Below, piece by piece: positions 32,971 through 41,803 of a stretch of 64,000 nucleotides of DNA (position 1 is the first letter of the stretch; each line of letters opens with the position of its first letter). This DNA comes from RDYJ01 sp034931405 (GTDB lineage Bacteria; Cyanobacteriota; Cyanobacteriia; Cyanobacteriales; Nostocaceae). The position numbers were made by a program, and so were the translations under genes. A model generated the notes under the pieces. It worked only from the letters and a program-made list of their open reading frames with translations. It did no database searches and was not told the origin of the DNA. Location of the stretch: the NCBI RefSeq assembly GCF_034931405.1, contig NZ_JAYGHA010000021.1:40761-104760 (forward strand), written 5' to 3'.

Positions 32971-33210
32971 CATACAAGATATAACAGGGAGATGAACGCA
33001 GTTATTAATCTTAGGGATGAAGGACTACGCCACTTGTTTCAATCCGGGAAACCCTTCCAACGCAGTGGCTCACAAATTTTGACCTCTGGAAAGGGGTATC
33101 AAGCCAGTCTTCCAGATGTAAGTCGCAGTCATAGAGGATGCGAGAAATCTACCACTACGCTTTCTGTTAGGCAGGAAGCGCACACTGTAAATTCAGGTCA
33201 GTGTGGGTAG
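32971..33210 (+). pseudogene. 3' remnant of an IS200/IS605- or IS607-type tnpB with its right end
   Basis: The frame running to a stop at 33208-33210 reads NREMNAVINLRDEGLR, the RuvC-III end motif of TnpB (D-NAAINLR-EGLR), and ends TLSVRQEAHTVNSGQCG, like the tail of cyanobacterial TnpB proteins. A stop at 32968-32970 and unrelated sequence before it show that the rest is gone. At the end CACACTG (33181-33187) pairs with CAGTGTG (33199-33205), the subterminal hairpin expected at the right end of such elements. In TnpB systems this end also encodes the guide-type RNA. The remnant stops one base before the hetR stop codon on the other strand. Confidence 0.65.
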
Positions 33211-33211
33211 T

Positions 33212-34111
33212 TTACTCGTCTTGATTGCCAAAAACCATTTGTAAAATCATGGGTATACCTCCATCTTGGTGATATTTATCTGCCCAAGCCCGAATAATCT
33301 CATCTAGTTCTTCCATAGCTTGCTGCATTTTTTCCATGGGGATATCCAGTTCTTCCACAGCACGCATAGAATGGGTTTTTCTTTCTGCCCAATCTTTCAT
33401 CATGCGGAAATAACGTGCAGTGTCTTCGACCATTGTGTAAGTACGTTCTTGGTCGTCTGCTGGGGCATAGAAAGGACGAGTCAGGGCATAGAAAGGCATT
33501 CCCCAAGGTGAATCAATGCGTGTCACTGTACCTGAGTAGAGTAAACGACGCTTGATATGTTCTGCCAAGGCTTCACTCAGGGGCATTTGGTGGTGTTGTG
33601 GTAACTCCTCTTGCGATCGCTTATGTAGAAACTCAATTAACTCTAAAAATTCAAAGGAAGTTACTAATTGAGCATCAGGCAGATTTTTGGGTAACTTGCG
33701 CTCAATTTGTTTTTTCTCTTCACCAGTTAAACTTGTTCCAGGAACACGGGATCTGCCTGGTTGCCAAGGATATTTTTCCATCCAGACATAAGGCAATTGA
33801 ATCAAATAGCGGGGTTCTTGGGAACCCAACATTTTTAGTAATTTACCTTCAGTCAGAGCTTGTCTTACTTCTTCGACAATGATTTTAACTCTTTTTGGCT
33901 CTAGGTGGTGCAAATGCCCAGTCATTCGCAGGTTTTGTCCCTGCTCTAGATAGGTCATGTAAATTGCACACTTCGCTGCTGTTGCGGCTGCATCTAAAAA
34001 TGCTCCATGCCTATGCCCACTTGTACGCATGGCACTAAAAGCCAGATAAAGCATGATCTGATCCATCGCACTCGGACCAAGACGTTTGATCAGAGCTATG
34101 TCGTTAGTCAT
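33212..34111 (-). CDS. hetR: HetR, master regulator of heterocyst differentiation
   Basis: 299 aa from the ATG at 34111, the length of HetR in Anabaena 7120; an ATG at 34117 adds two residues. HetR is a dimeric DNA-binding protein that activates hetP, patS and its own gene. With this numbering all functional residues studied in 7120 are present: Cys48, the DNA-binding N-terminal domain (HRHGAFLDAAATAAKCAIYM), Ser152 in VTSFEF, Ser179, Arg223 in DDQERTY, and Glu253-Glu254-x-Asp256 of the hood domain that contacts the PatS peptide. The C-terminal end (MVFGNQDE) differs slightly. Its stop codon is one base away from a TnpB remnant. The 430-base upstream region should hold its several promoters. 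Confidence 0.98.
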   Translation of the reverse strand: MTNDIALIKRLGPSAMDQIMLYLAFSAMRTSGHRHGAFLDAAATAAKCAIYMTYLEQGQNLRMTGHLHHLEPKRVKIIVEEVRQALTEGKLLKMLGSQEPRYLIQLPYVWMEKYPWQPGRSRVPGTSLTGEEKKQIERKLPKNLPDAQLVTSFEFLELIEFLHKRSQEELPQHHQMPLSEALAEHIKRRLLYSGTVTRIDSPWGMPFYALTRPFYAPADDQERTYTMVEDTARYFRMMKDWAERKTHSMRAVEELDIPMEKMQQAMEELDEIIRAWADKYHQDGGIPMILQMVFGNQDE

Positions 34112-34542
34112 ATTCACAGACAGATGAATGGCACGTTGACGATAAGAATGGTAGTCAAATTTAAACTACTAATTATACACCCAATTGCAATTTTTGTCTT
34201 CACTCGCTATGAAGATTTATTGTGCTTTCACCATGAAATTGCTATGGTGCTAAATTACTGAGGGTGCAAATCACTAATGTTTAACAACAAAGGTAAGGCT
34301 CATCACTAATTATGGTATCGTGCTACATCAAGTTAAAAATAATTGATATAGCTAATTAGGGATAAACTGATGCGCCTTGAAATTGCTTTTTTGCCAGATG
34401 AAATACCTGCTGGCTACCCAATCATGAAATTAAGCTATAGTCTAGAACCCAATTTACCATAATTTAGAAATATGAGAATTATTTGAGGAGGTCAAAGCTA
34501 AAATTATCGCCTCGAATATTCACTCTCGTTTTTCTTGATCAT
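34112..34542. other. hetR upstream region
   Basis: About 430 bases of AT-rich noncoding DNA between the transporter gene and hetR, both read leftwards. Known hetR leaders carry several start sites, and this length fits. I found no canonical GTA-N8-TAC NtcA box and no TCCGGA motif in it. A hairpin-like ACCATGAAATTGCTATGGT lies at about 34230-34248. Confidence 0.5.
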
Positions 34543-36726
34543 TTAATTCTTGGAACTAGAAGATTTCACTTGGTTTTGCATTTTTTCAAGGCTGATACCA
34601 ACAGCACCACCAGTTACTAATAAGACTCCCAGAATTTGCAGAAGATCCAATTTTTCCTGAATCATTAATCCAGCAAAAATCACGGTTAAAACTGGGATAA
34701 TAGCACCGATTATAGCAGACCTTGGTCCCCCTAATTTGCGGATGCCAAAATTGTTGAATAAATAGCCGCAAAGAGTGAGTACACCCAACATAAAACCACT
34801 TAAAATCACTTCCAGTAAATTCGATGATCTAATGGCTAAACCCCAATCACTTGGTAAAGGTACTAATAAGCAGACAAAGCTTAATAACAACATGGTAGCG
34901 AAGTTAATTAAAGCAAAAGAAACCGGATGGAGTTTCGGAGCGCACAACCTAGTAAAAATTACGTAAACAGCAAAAGCTATTCCGGATGTAATTCCAGAAA
35001 TAATTCCTAAAGAGGTATTACTCGTAGCAGTTGAATAACTACCCAAGATTAATAATTGACCACAAAAAATACTAGAAATTGCAATAGCACTGAATAAACT
35101 AGGGCGCTCACGAAAGAGAAACCAGGCTAAGAGTCCGGTCATCATGGGATAGATAAAAAACAGGGAGATGGCGACTCCGGTGGTAACTTGACCAATAGCA
35201 ATGTAAATCAGCACTTGGGATAAAAACAAAAAGCCGCCACTCACGACCGATAACCATAACACCTGTTTTGTTTTTTCCTTACCAGGAGCAGCATTTTTGC
35301 CTACTGAATCAAATAGATTTTGTAGGTCTTGCCAAACTGGAGGATGTAAAATGGGAGCCAACAGTAACATCAAAGGCACAACCACTAATAACCTGAGCAT
35401 CAAGATTAAGAAAATATTCCCCAAGGTTGGTAAGAGCAACTGCTGTGATTCAAAGCCTCCCAGTAGATCCGAACCTTGATAGAAAAGCGCCTTAACAACA
35501 ACGTTGTAGAGGGATGACATTATTGTTGACAACACAACTAGTAAAAAACCGACCTGAACTGGAGACCAGTTTGGGGAATTGCGGGATCTTTGTCTTAGGG
35601 GTGTTAGTTCTTGCTTTGGTGGTATTGAGGATGATTTTGGTGTTGAGTGTGTTTGTGAAGTGTCAGGAGTAAAGACAGAAATTGGCTCTGGTGGCTTTTC
35701 CTGGGATGGCTTTTCTGATGTTGACTGAGTTTGTGAGGTGTCAGGAGTAAAGACAGAAATTGGTTCTGGTGGCTTTTCCTGGGATGGCTTTTCTGGTGTT
35801 GACTGAGTTTGTGAGGTGTCAGGAGTAAAGACAGAAATTGGCCCTGGTGGATTTTCCTGGGATGGCTTTTCTGATGGTGACTGAGTTGGTGAAGTGTCAG
35901 GAGTAAAGACAGAAGTTGGTTCTGGTGGCTTTTCTGGTGTTGGTGGTAATGTCACCACAGCCGCTGTTGATGAATTTTCGCTTTTTGGTAAATCCTGAGA
36001 AAGTAAAGAAATTGGTTCAGTAACTATTCTCTCTGAGGATTTTTCCAAGAAACCGTTTTTGTGTGGTTCGCTTAGTTGCAAAACAGTTGGTGAACCTCCT
36101 GTCACAACTTTTAAAGGATTTGCTTCTTTGGTTTTCTCCAGTTCTCCTTTGAGACGATTCACAAAGTCTGCTAAGATTTCTTCCCCTTGCTGCTGTTGAT
36201 CGTACATTCGTAGCAACTGCTGGGAAAGATGACTTTGATAATTTTTTAATTCTTGTTGGAGCGAGCTAAAGGCAACTGTGACAGTATCATCTAGATTGTT
36301 CAGCATTTGGCTGACATTTTCACTGATATCACTGGCTACTGTAGAATTGACTTCAGCCGACTTGAGCATCTCACGGTTGGAAGATTCCCCTGTAATTGGT
36401 TGGTTAGCTAAAGTCTTGAGTGAAGATTGTAGTTGGGAAGATATATGTTTTGCCAAAACTTCAGCCAGCTGACGAATTAAAACTTGCTGTTCGGTAATTT
36501 GTCGAGCTTGCTGTAATTTTTCTTTTTCATCTATTAATCGTTGGATATCATTGGCTAAACGAGTTTTTTCAGCCTCCATCCGCTTTACGTCGTCTTGTAA
36601 AGACCGAAGCACGTTCTGTTGCAGATTTTCTAAATCTTCAACTACATCCCAGAGGGCATTTTCTGCGGCTCTGGATAGGTCGCCTCTGATTCTTGGGTTC
36701 TCTGGTCGCTTTTCAAATCGCCCCAT
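34543..36726 (-). CDS. EamA/DMT-family transporter with long N-terminal coiled-coil and repeat region
   Basis: 727 aa. Residues 1-110 are a charged coiled coil (LENLQQNVLRSLQDDVKRMEAEKTRLANDI); 110-215 contains more helices; then a Pro-rich linker with four 26-residue repeats built on PISVFTPDTSQTQSTPEKPS (DNA about 35636-35940, 78-base units). The last 340 residues hold about ten membrane helices in two EamA halves, ending YPMMTGLLAWFLFRERPS and GAIIPVLTVIFAGLMIQEKLDLLQILGVLLVTGGAVGI. DMT carriers export metabolites; the substrate is unknown. The soluble front would be cytoplasmic and is much longer than in ordinary DMT proteins. It lies directly upstream of hetR on the same strand, 430 bases apart. 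Confidence 0.9.
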   Translation of the reverse strand: MGRFEKRPENPRIRGDLSRAAENALWDVVEDLENLQQNVLRSLQDDVKRMEAEKTRLANDIQRLIDEKEKLQQARQITEQQVLIRQLAEVLAKHISSQLQSSLKTLANQPITGESSNREMLKSAEVNSTVASDISENVSQMLNNLDDTVTVAFSSLQQELKNYQSHLSQQLLRMYDQQQQGEEILADFVNRLKGELEKTKEANPLKVVTGGSPTVLQLSEPHKNGFLEKSSERIVTEPISLLSQDLPKSENSSTAAVVTLPPTPEKPPEPTSVFTPDTSPTQSPSEKPSQENPPGPISVFTPDTSQTQSTPEKPSQEKPPEPISVFTPDTSQTQSTSEKPSQEKPPEPISVFTPDTSQTHSTPKSSSIPPKQELTPLRQRSRNSPNWSPVQVGFLLVVLSTIMSSLYNVVVKALFYQGSDLLGGFESQQLLLPTLGNIFLILMLRLLVVVPLMLLLAPILHPPVWQDLQNLFDSVGKNAAPGKEKTKQVLWLSVVSGGFLFLSQVLIYIAIGQVTTGVAISLFFIYPMMTGLLAWFLFRERPSLFSAIAISSIFCGQLLILGSYSTATSNTSLGIISGITSGIAFAVYVIFTRLCAPKLHPVSFALINFATMLLLSFVCLLVPLPSDWGLAIRSSNLLEVILSGFMLGVLTLCGYLFNNFGIRKLGGPRSAIIGAIIPVLTVIFAGLMIQEKLDLLQILGVLLVTGGAVGISLEKMQNQVKSSSSKN

Positions 36727-37216
36727 TAGTTTCTAACCTCTAACACCTTGACGATAAATCAGTTATCAGTTATCAGCCGGAAAACTAATAACTATTCACT
36801 GTTCACTGTTCACTGTTCACTGTTTACTGTTTACTGTTCACTGTTTACTGTTTACTGTTTACTGATAACTGTTTCAAAGCCTTGCAGATTGGTAGGTTGT
36901 TAAAAACCAAATTTGTGCGAAATGTAAATTGCGTGACAGTTTCCGTTGCTGTGAGGAGCTAAAGTATTTTTTTGGGAAAAATGGAAGATAATACTATCTC
37001 CTGCTCAATATTCTAATAAATGACTAGCAATTCTGCAAAAATAAGCTTTAGTTTTCGGACTCATCGCAGAATATAGCAGTTTGCAATTGGCTAGAATTCG
37101 GGTTGAATGTAGGGAACACGGAAATTTTTGTAGTGAAACAGTAATCTTACTTACACCGTAACCGGAGAATGTATTGTATTCAAAATGAGAACTCTAGGTA
37201 ATAATCTCCATAAATT
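36727..37216. other. intergenic region with heptamer repeats
   Basis: No gene seen. ACTGTTC/ACTGTTT heptamers run from about 36795 to 36872, ending ACTGATAACTG. A word matching the NtcA consensus (GTA at 37141, TAC at 37152) is present, but its position fits neither neighbour well. This space separates the transporter start from the convergent end of the phosphate transporter. Confidence 0.5.
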
Positions 37217-38476
37217 TCATTTTAAATTTAATATGATCCGGATGATACTGAATATTGTGGCGCTGATTGCAGCACTGATTGGGACTGTAATTACCCAGGC
37301 TGCGGCGATTCCTTGGAGTGTTTGGAATTTAATGGATTTGAGGTTTTGCACCAGTCCAATACCCACAACACTACCAACGAGGGCGTGAGAGGTAGATACA
37401 GGTAAACCTAACCGGGAAGCTAATAAAATGGTAGTGGCTGTGGCTAGTTCAGCACAAAATCCGCTGCTGGGTTGTAAAGATATGATATTTTCGCCAATTG
37501 TGGCCATAACTTTTTTGCCCCATATTGCTAAACCTGTGACAATGCCAACACCACCAAGGATCATAATCCATAAGGGAATGGTAATTCCATTGTTGGGGAC
37601 GCTATGTGTTTGATTGATGTAGGAGATGACGGCTAGGGGCGCAATTGCGTTTCCTACGTCATTTGAACCATGAGCAAAGGCGACAAAGCAAGCACTTAAT
37701 AGTTGAAACCGTCCGAATAATTGCTCAATGGGATTAGGGATTGGGGATTGGAAAAAAGATGCTTGAGTGTCTTGAAGTTTTTTCCAACTATAAAGTGTAA
37801 GTCCTATTGCTGCTGTTGCACCTGTGAAAATAGGGATGTCGTGCGCTGGGATGTTGAAACCGACTTTCTCAATTAAAAAGTTTGTCAGTGGTTGAGTTAA
37901 AGAAGGTAGAACAATTACACCAAATGTACACAGTAAAATTACGCTTAACCAGGGAATCCATTCTTTTAATTGCAATATTGGATGAGGTTGGTTTAAAATC
38001 CAGCGTTGAATCAAACTATAAAAAAAAGCGGCAACAATACCACTAATTACAGGTGTTAATATCCAACCAATGGTAATTAAACCAATAGATGACCAATCTA
38101 TGGCATTTATTCCTAATGCTACCCAAGTAAAACCTGCGATCGCACCGACGACTGCATGAGATGATGAAACTGGTAAACCCAATGATGTGGCTATTTGCAA
38201 CCATACCCCTGATGATATCAGTACTGTTGCCATACCTAAAGCTAGGGTTTGCGGTGTGGTGGTAAATAGTTCGGGGTTAGCAATTTTCGTCCCCAAGGTT
38301 TCTGTTACCCCATGTCCGAATAATACTGCACCTGTAAATTCTAAGATGCCGGCAATAATAATTGCTTGTTTCAATGTGACGGCTTTAGAACCTACGGATG
38401 TTCCCATGGCGTTAGCAACGTCATTTGCACCCAGGTTAAAGGCGACGTAGAAGGCTAAGAAAGCAATTATAATCAT
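37217..38476 (-). CDS. inorganic phosphate transporter, PiT family
   Basis: 419 aa with about ten membrane helices. Both PiT signature repeats are present: YVAFNLGANDVANAMGTSVGSKAVTLKQA at the start and FAHGSNDVGNAIAPLAVI in the second half, plus SLGLPVSSSHAVVGAIAG and RLGLPVSTSHALVGSVVG. These are low-affinity, proton- or cation-coupled phosphate carriers of the inner membrane. The start ATG at 38476 is 30 bases from a run of N, so the promoter is probably hidden in the gap. Confidence 0.95.
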   Translation of the reverse strand: MIIIAFLAFYVAFNLGANDVANAMGTSVGSKAVTLKQAIIIAGILEFTGAVLFGHGVTETLGTKIANPELFTTTPQTLALGMATVLISSGVWLQIATSLGLPVSSSHAVVGAIAGFTWVALGINAIDWSSIGLITIGWILTPVISGIVAAFFYSLIQRWILNQPHPILQLKEWIPWLSVILLCTFGVIVLPSLTQPLTNFLIEKVGFNIPAHDIPIFTGATAAIGLTLYSWKKLQDTQASFFQSPIPNPIEQLFGRFQLLSACFVAFAHGSNDVGNAIAPLAVISYINQTHSVPNNGITIPLWIMILGGVGIVTGLAIWGKKVMATIGENIISLQPSSGFCAELATATTILLASRLGLPVSTSHALVGSVVGIGLVQNLKSIKFQTLQGIAAAWVITVPISAAISATIFSIIRIILNLK

Positions 38477-38506
38477 AATTGTCTGAATCAGGACACCCTT
38501 CGGGAA

Positions 38507-38658
38507 NNNNNNNNNNNNNNNNNNNNNNNNNNNNNNNNNNNNNNNNNNNNNNNNNNNNNNNNNNNNNNNNNNNNNNNNNNNNNNNNNNNNNNNNNNNNNN
38601 NNNNNNNNNNNNNNNNNNNNNNNNNNNNNNNNNNNNNNNNNNNNNNNNNNNNNNNNNN
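38507..38658. other. assembly gap, 152 N
   Basis: Unresolved bases between the phosphate transporter promoter region and a repeat. The right flank (TGTCCAGGATTTGAGGATTT) matches the end of the inverted-repeat element at 23995-24236, so the gap probably hides another copy. Confidence 0.95.
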
Positions 38659-38762
38659 TGTCCAGGATTTGAGGATTTACAGGATTTTAGAATGAACAGA
38701 ATTCACCTCAAATCCCAAATCCCAAATCCCAAATCCCAAATCCCAAATCCCAAATCCCAAAT
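38659..38762. repeat. partial copy of the CCAGGATTT element followed by AATCCCA heptamers
   Basis: TGTCCAGGATTTGAGGATTTACAGGATTTT (38659-38688, cited in part) resembles the terminal repeat at 23995. From about 38709 to 38760 the heptamer AAATCCC repeats at least seven times. The tract touches the stop codon of the alcohol dehydrogenase gene. Confidence 0.8.
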
Positions 38763-39809
38763 TTAGGGATAAATTAAAATTTTATATGTTTCTGGTGTGG
38801 GTGCGATCGCTTGGTCAACTGCTTGTGATAAATCTTGTAAGGGATAGCGATCGCTAATCAAGGCTTTTACATCAATGCGACGATGAAAAACTATATCCGC
38901 AGATAGACTTTGCAGCCTGTAGGATGAACTATAACTACCCATTAAATCAATTTCTCGACGATAAAGAGTATTGGGATTGATGGGAATTGTCAACTCATCG
39001 GGAAATTCAGCGAAGAACAAAATTTTCCCACCTTTGCGGGTACAGTCTAAGGCTTGAAAAAATGCTTTATCACTGGGTACTGCTAACAAGGTGACATCAA
39101 CACCCATTCCCCCAGTTAAAGCTTGAATTTTTGCAGGTAAATCAGCATCTCTCGCATCAAAAGCCGCTTCTGCTCCCACATTCAAAGCTTTTTCAATTCT
39201 AGATGGTAAGAGGTCAGTTGCGATCGCTCTAGCACCCAAATATTTCACCAACATCATAAACATTAACCCAATTGGACCAGCACCCGTTACTAACACCGTT
39301 TGTCCCGGAGCAATTTGAGCTTTTTTAACGGCTTTTAAACAGCAGTTGGTTGGTTCAACAAAACTAGCTTCTTCAAAACTGATATCATCAGGGATGGGAA
39401 TTAACCCACCATTTTCCACAATATGACCTGGTACTTTCACATACTCTGCAAAACCGCCACCACTGGCGTTAAAACCTGCGGTAGTGGAGATATTTTTATA
39501 AACATCGCACATGGAGAAATTATCATTTAAGCAGTAGGCGCAACGCATACATGGTATATGGTGCATCACTGCTACCCGTTGTCCCACTGTCCATCCTTTT
39601 ACCTGTGAACCAACAGCCGCAATAGTTCCAGCGGTTTCGTGACCAAATATGCGTGGTGGTTCATACAAAGGATAACGAATTTTTTTAATATCTGACTGAC
39701 ACAAACCCACAACCCGCACCTGTACTAAAACTTCATCTGCTTCTAGGGTGGGAACTGGGATTTCTTCGTAGGATAATTGATTTACGCCTCTAAATACTTG
39801 TGCTTTCAC
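38763..39809 (-). CDS. zinc-dependent alcohol dehydrogenase family protein
   Basis: 348 aa, medium-chain dehydrogenase. Catalytic zinc ligands Cys37 in GLCQSD and His in FGHETAG; the structural-zinc loop CMRCAYCLNDNFSMC has four cysteines; the Rossmann motif is VTGAGPIGLMF. The sequence is closer to sorbitol/threonine dehydrogenases (EPTNCCLKAVKKA) than to ethanol dehydrogenases. Substrate unknown, cofactor probably NAD. Divergent from nothing: the upstream space carries a palindrome and decayed sequence. Confidence 0.9.
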   Translation of the reverse strand: MKAQVFRGVNQLSYEEIPVPTLEADEVLVQVRVVGLCQSDIKKIRYPLYEPPRIFGHETAGTIAAVGSQVKGWTVGQRVAVMHHIPCMRCAYCLNDNFSMCDVYKNISTTAGFNASGGGFAEYVKVPGHIVENGGLIPIPDDISFEEASFVEPTNCCLKAVKKAQIAPGQTVLVTGAGPIGLMFMMLVKYLGARAIATDLLPSRIEKALNVGAEAAFDARDADLPAKIQALTGGMGVDVTLLAVPSDKAFFQALDCTRKGGKILFFAEFPDELTIPINPNTLYRREIDLMGSYSSSYRLQSLSADIVFHRRIDVKALISDRYPLQDLSQAVDQAIAPTPETYKILIYP

Positions 39810-39930
39810 GTTGGTTTTTGATAATTCAACGTTACTAGATTTAGCATTTTGTGGTGAACTTTAGGTTATAAAAGTATGGATTTTTTGAACAAATCTTGGT
39901 ATTGGGTTACTTAATTTATCTAGTAAATAA

Positions 39931-39960
39931 TGTAGAGACGTTCCATGGAACGTCTCTACA
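39931..39960. repeat. perfect 30-bp palindrome
   Basis: TGTAGAGACGTTCCA followed by its exact reverse complement, with no loop. Palindromes of this TGTAGAGACG type are dispersed in many cyanobacterial genomes. Confidence 0.85.
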
Positions 39961-40258
39961 AGGATTTGAGATAAAGCATATTTAATTTTTACCAGATGTC
40001 TAAAATTACAGAAAGTACCATTTTACGGGACTTACTTGTTTCCCTGGTAGTGGGGCCATTAACGAGTATTACTGGTTTGGCGTAGAACCTTCTTATGGTC
40101 ATAAAATCGGCGTAGTCGGGGCTGGTAGTAAAAGATATCCATAATAACAATACCTTTGCCCTACCTAATCAAGTTATGGGTCGGGTTTTTCTCGTTTAAC
40201 GACTTCTTGAAGAAAATCGCAGAAATGGATAATGTGAGGTTTAGAACTTTAATACTTC
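39961..40258. other. probably decayed coding sequence, unrecognised
   Basis: Several short frames look protein-like but are broken: an ATG at 39996 gives ITESTILRDLLVSLVVGPLTSITGLA and stops at 40085; another frame continues PSYGHKIGVVGAGSKRYP; a third ends VGFFSFNDFLKKIAEMDNVRF. This suggests a small gene with frameshifts. I cannot name the family. Confidence 0.35.
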
Positions 40259-40644
40259 CTATGTAATTTCTTGACTAATTAAATCAATAATTTCTAGAAT
40301 ATTCCTACAAACACTTGCATAAACATTAGATTCTTCCTCAATATGGACATGATGAGGAAAATTTGGTAAATTAGGAAAATGTTCTACATTATCCCATCTT
40401 CTTTTTAACTGGGTTCTAGTACCATCCATTGATAACGATAGGTTTCTGTAATACATTGATCTCCCTTAACTTTAAAAAATTCCACCACTTCTAAAAAATC
40501 ACCATTTGTTAAATTCAATCTTGCCCGAAAATAACCTTGATCTGATAATGCTCTTTCTTTAACAATAGAAATTTTATCAATTATCGAACTGGTAATTAAT
40601 TTAGCTTTTATTTCTGTCAAATAATCCTGAACTATCATATTCAA
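40259..40644 (-). pseudogene. frameshifted TumE-family toxin
   Basis: Two overlapping frames together give one TumE protein: the first 79 codons end TETYRYQWMVLEPS, the second resumes at MDGTRTQLKRRWDNVEHFPNLPNFPHHVHIEEES. The intact relative at 15334-15720 has RYHFQDGNNQLVF and PHFPNLPNFPHHKH in the same places. The break is at CAATGGATGGTACT; restoring one more TGGA unit (4 bases) would rejoin YQW to MDGTR and give a 129-codon frame, so slippage in a TGGA repeat is the likely cause. A sequencing error is the alternative. Preceded directly by its antitoxin gene. Confidence 0.8.
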
Positions 40645-40959
40645 TTAAGATTGAAGTAACATTAAACGAGCTTCTAAATCGGACCACATTTGATAAAAAG
40701 CACTCCATTCCACAAAATCTGCTTCATCTCCTAATTGACCTGTTTTAAATTGTTGATAAAAATCCGCAGATGATAATTGATACTGTTGTTCAAATGCTTG
40801 TAAATCATTTTCTAATTCTTTAATTTGCTGTTGAATATTTTCTCTTTCTTGATTGATAATCTTTCTGAGTGATGAAGCCAAGATATCACTATATCCTCCT
40901 TGTTGAGAAAGAGCTTCAAGAGCTTTTAATTGATTGATTATTTCTGCTTGAGTTGTCAT
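40645..40959 (-). CDS. putative antitoxin of the frameshifted TumE module
   Basis: 104 aa, helical throughout with a likely coiled coil (IINQERENIQQQIKELENDLQAFEQQ). The end SADFYQQFKTGQLGDEADFVEWSAFYQMWSDLEARL aligns with the protein at 15114-15344. It runs straight into the toxin: its stop codon is immediately followed by the toxin frame. It still appears intact although the toxin is broken. Confidence 0.75.
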   Translation of the reverse strand: MTTQAEIINQLKALEALSQQGGYSDILASSLRKIINQERENIQQQIKELENDLQAFEQQYQLSSADFYQQFKTGQLGDEADFVEWSAFYQMWSDLEARLMLLQS

Positions 40960-41146
40960 TATTACTTCTTACTTTTAGATGATGTTTATATCTATTATAA
41001 TATTTACTACATTAGATTAGGCGCATTTCCCGTGGTTAAGATCCCCTACTTCTGTACGTATTTCACTTTTAAAATTGATATTAGCGGAGAATTCAGGGAT
41101 CTTTTGAGTACAGATGTGAACGATAAAGCCTGATGCTAAGGGACTT

Positions 41147-41803
41147 TTAAACCTGTTCCCCGTTCCCTGCTGTAACTAGAGAATTTAACCTTTCAAACAA
41201 CAGTGCTACCTTATCCAAATCTTTATTCCCTGGGGAGAGTTCCACACCACTAGATAAATCAATACCATGAGGATGTAGTTGATTGAGTGCATCAACAATA
41301 TTATCTGGTGTGAGTCCTCCGGCCAGAAACCAGGGAAGACTGGGGTTAAATTCTTGTAACATTTGCCAATCTAGGGTTTGTCCTGTTCCCCCTAATTGTT
41401 GAGGATGATAGGCATCAAGGAGTAAAGTATCTACATAATCAATATAGTTAGCTGTGGTTTCTAGTTGTTCCAAACTACGAACTCGCAAGGCTTTAATAAT
41501 TTCTACATGGGGTAAAGCTTGACGCAATTGGTCACAAAATTCTGGTGATTCATCTCCATGTAACTGCACACCAGTTAAATTAGTTGCAATTACTGTATCT
41601 CTGATTTGGGAAATACTACTATTTGCAAAAACGCCTATTGTATCAATATATTTAGTTAATGGCGTTAATGCTGCCTGAATTTGCTTTATATTAACATAAC
41701 GTGGTGAAGTTGGTACACAGATAAACCCCAGTGCTGTTGCACCAAGAGAAGCTATGGCTACAGACTGCTGTGTTTGAGTAATGCCGCAAATTTTAACTCG
41801 CAT
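41147..41803 (-). CDS. trpF: phosphoribosylanthranilate isomerase
   Basis: 218 aa TIM barrel. MRVKICGIT at the start holds the catalytic cysteine, GVQLHGDESPEFC and LLLDAYHPQQLGGTGQTLDW (catalytic Asp) and WFLAGGLTPDNI, GIDLSSGVELSPGNKDL follow. It converts phosphoribosylanthranilate to CdRP in tryptophan synthesis. Isolated from other trp genes, as is usual in cyanobacteria. Divergent from psaK. Confidence 0.96.
   Translation of the reverse strand: MRVKICGITQTQQSVAIASLGATALGFICVPTSPRYVNIKQIQAALTPLTKYIDTIGVFANSSISQIRDTVIATNLTGVQLHGDESPEFCDQLRQALPHVEIIKALRVRSLEQLETTANYIDYVDTLLLDAYHPQQLGGTGQTLDWQMLQEFNPSLPWFLAGGLTPDNIVDALNQLHPHGIDLSSGVELSPGNKDLDKVALLFERLNSLVTAGNGEQV

Noticed and set aside
32992..33210. 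A stand-alone 72-codon gene beginning at ATG 32992
   Set aside because: The ATG is internal to the TnpB-like motif NREMNAVINLRDEGLR and the purine-rich GGGAG is too close to serve as its ribosome site.
37141..37154. GTA-N8-TAC word resembling an NtcA site
   Set aside because: About 16 such words are expected by chance in 64 kb. It lies over 400 bases from the transporter start and points into the 3' end of the phosphate transporter on the other side, with no fitting -10.
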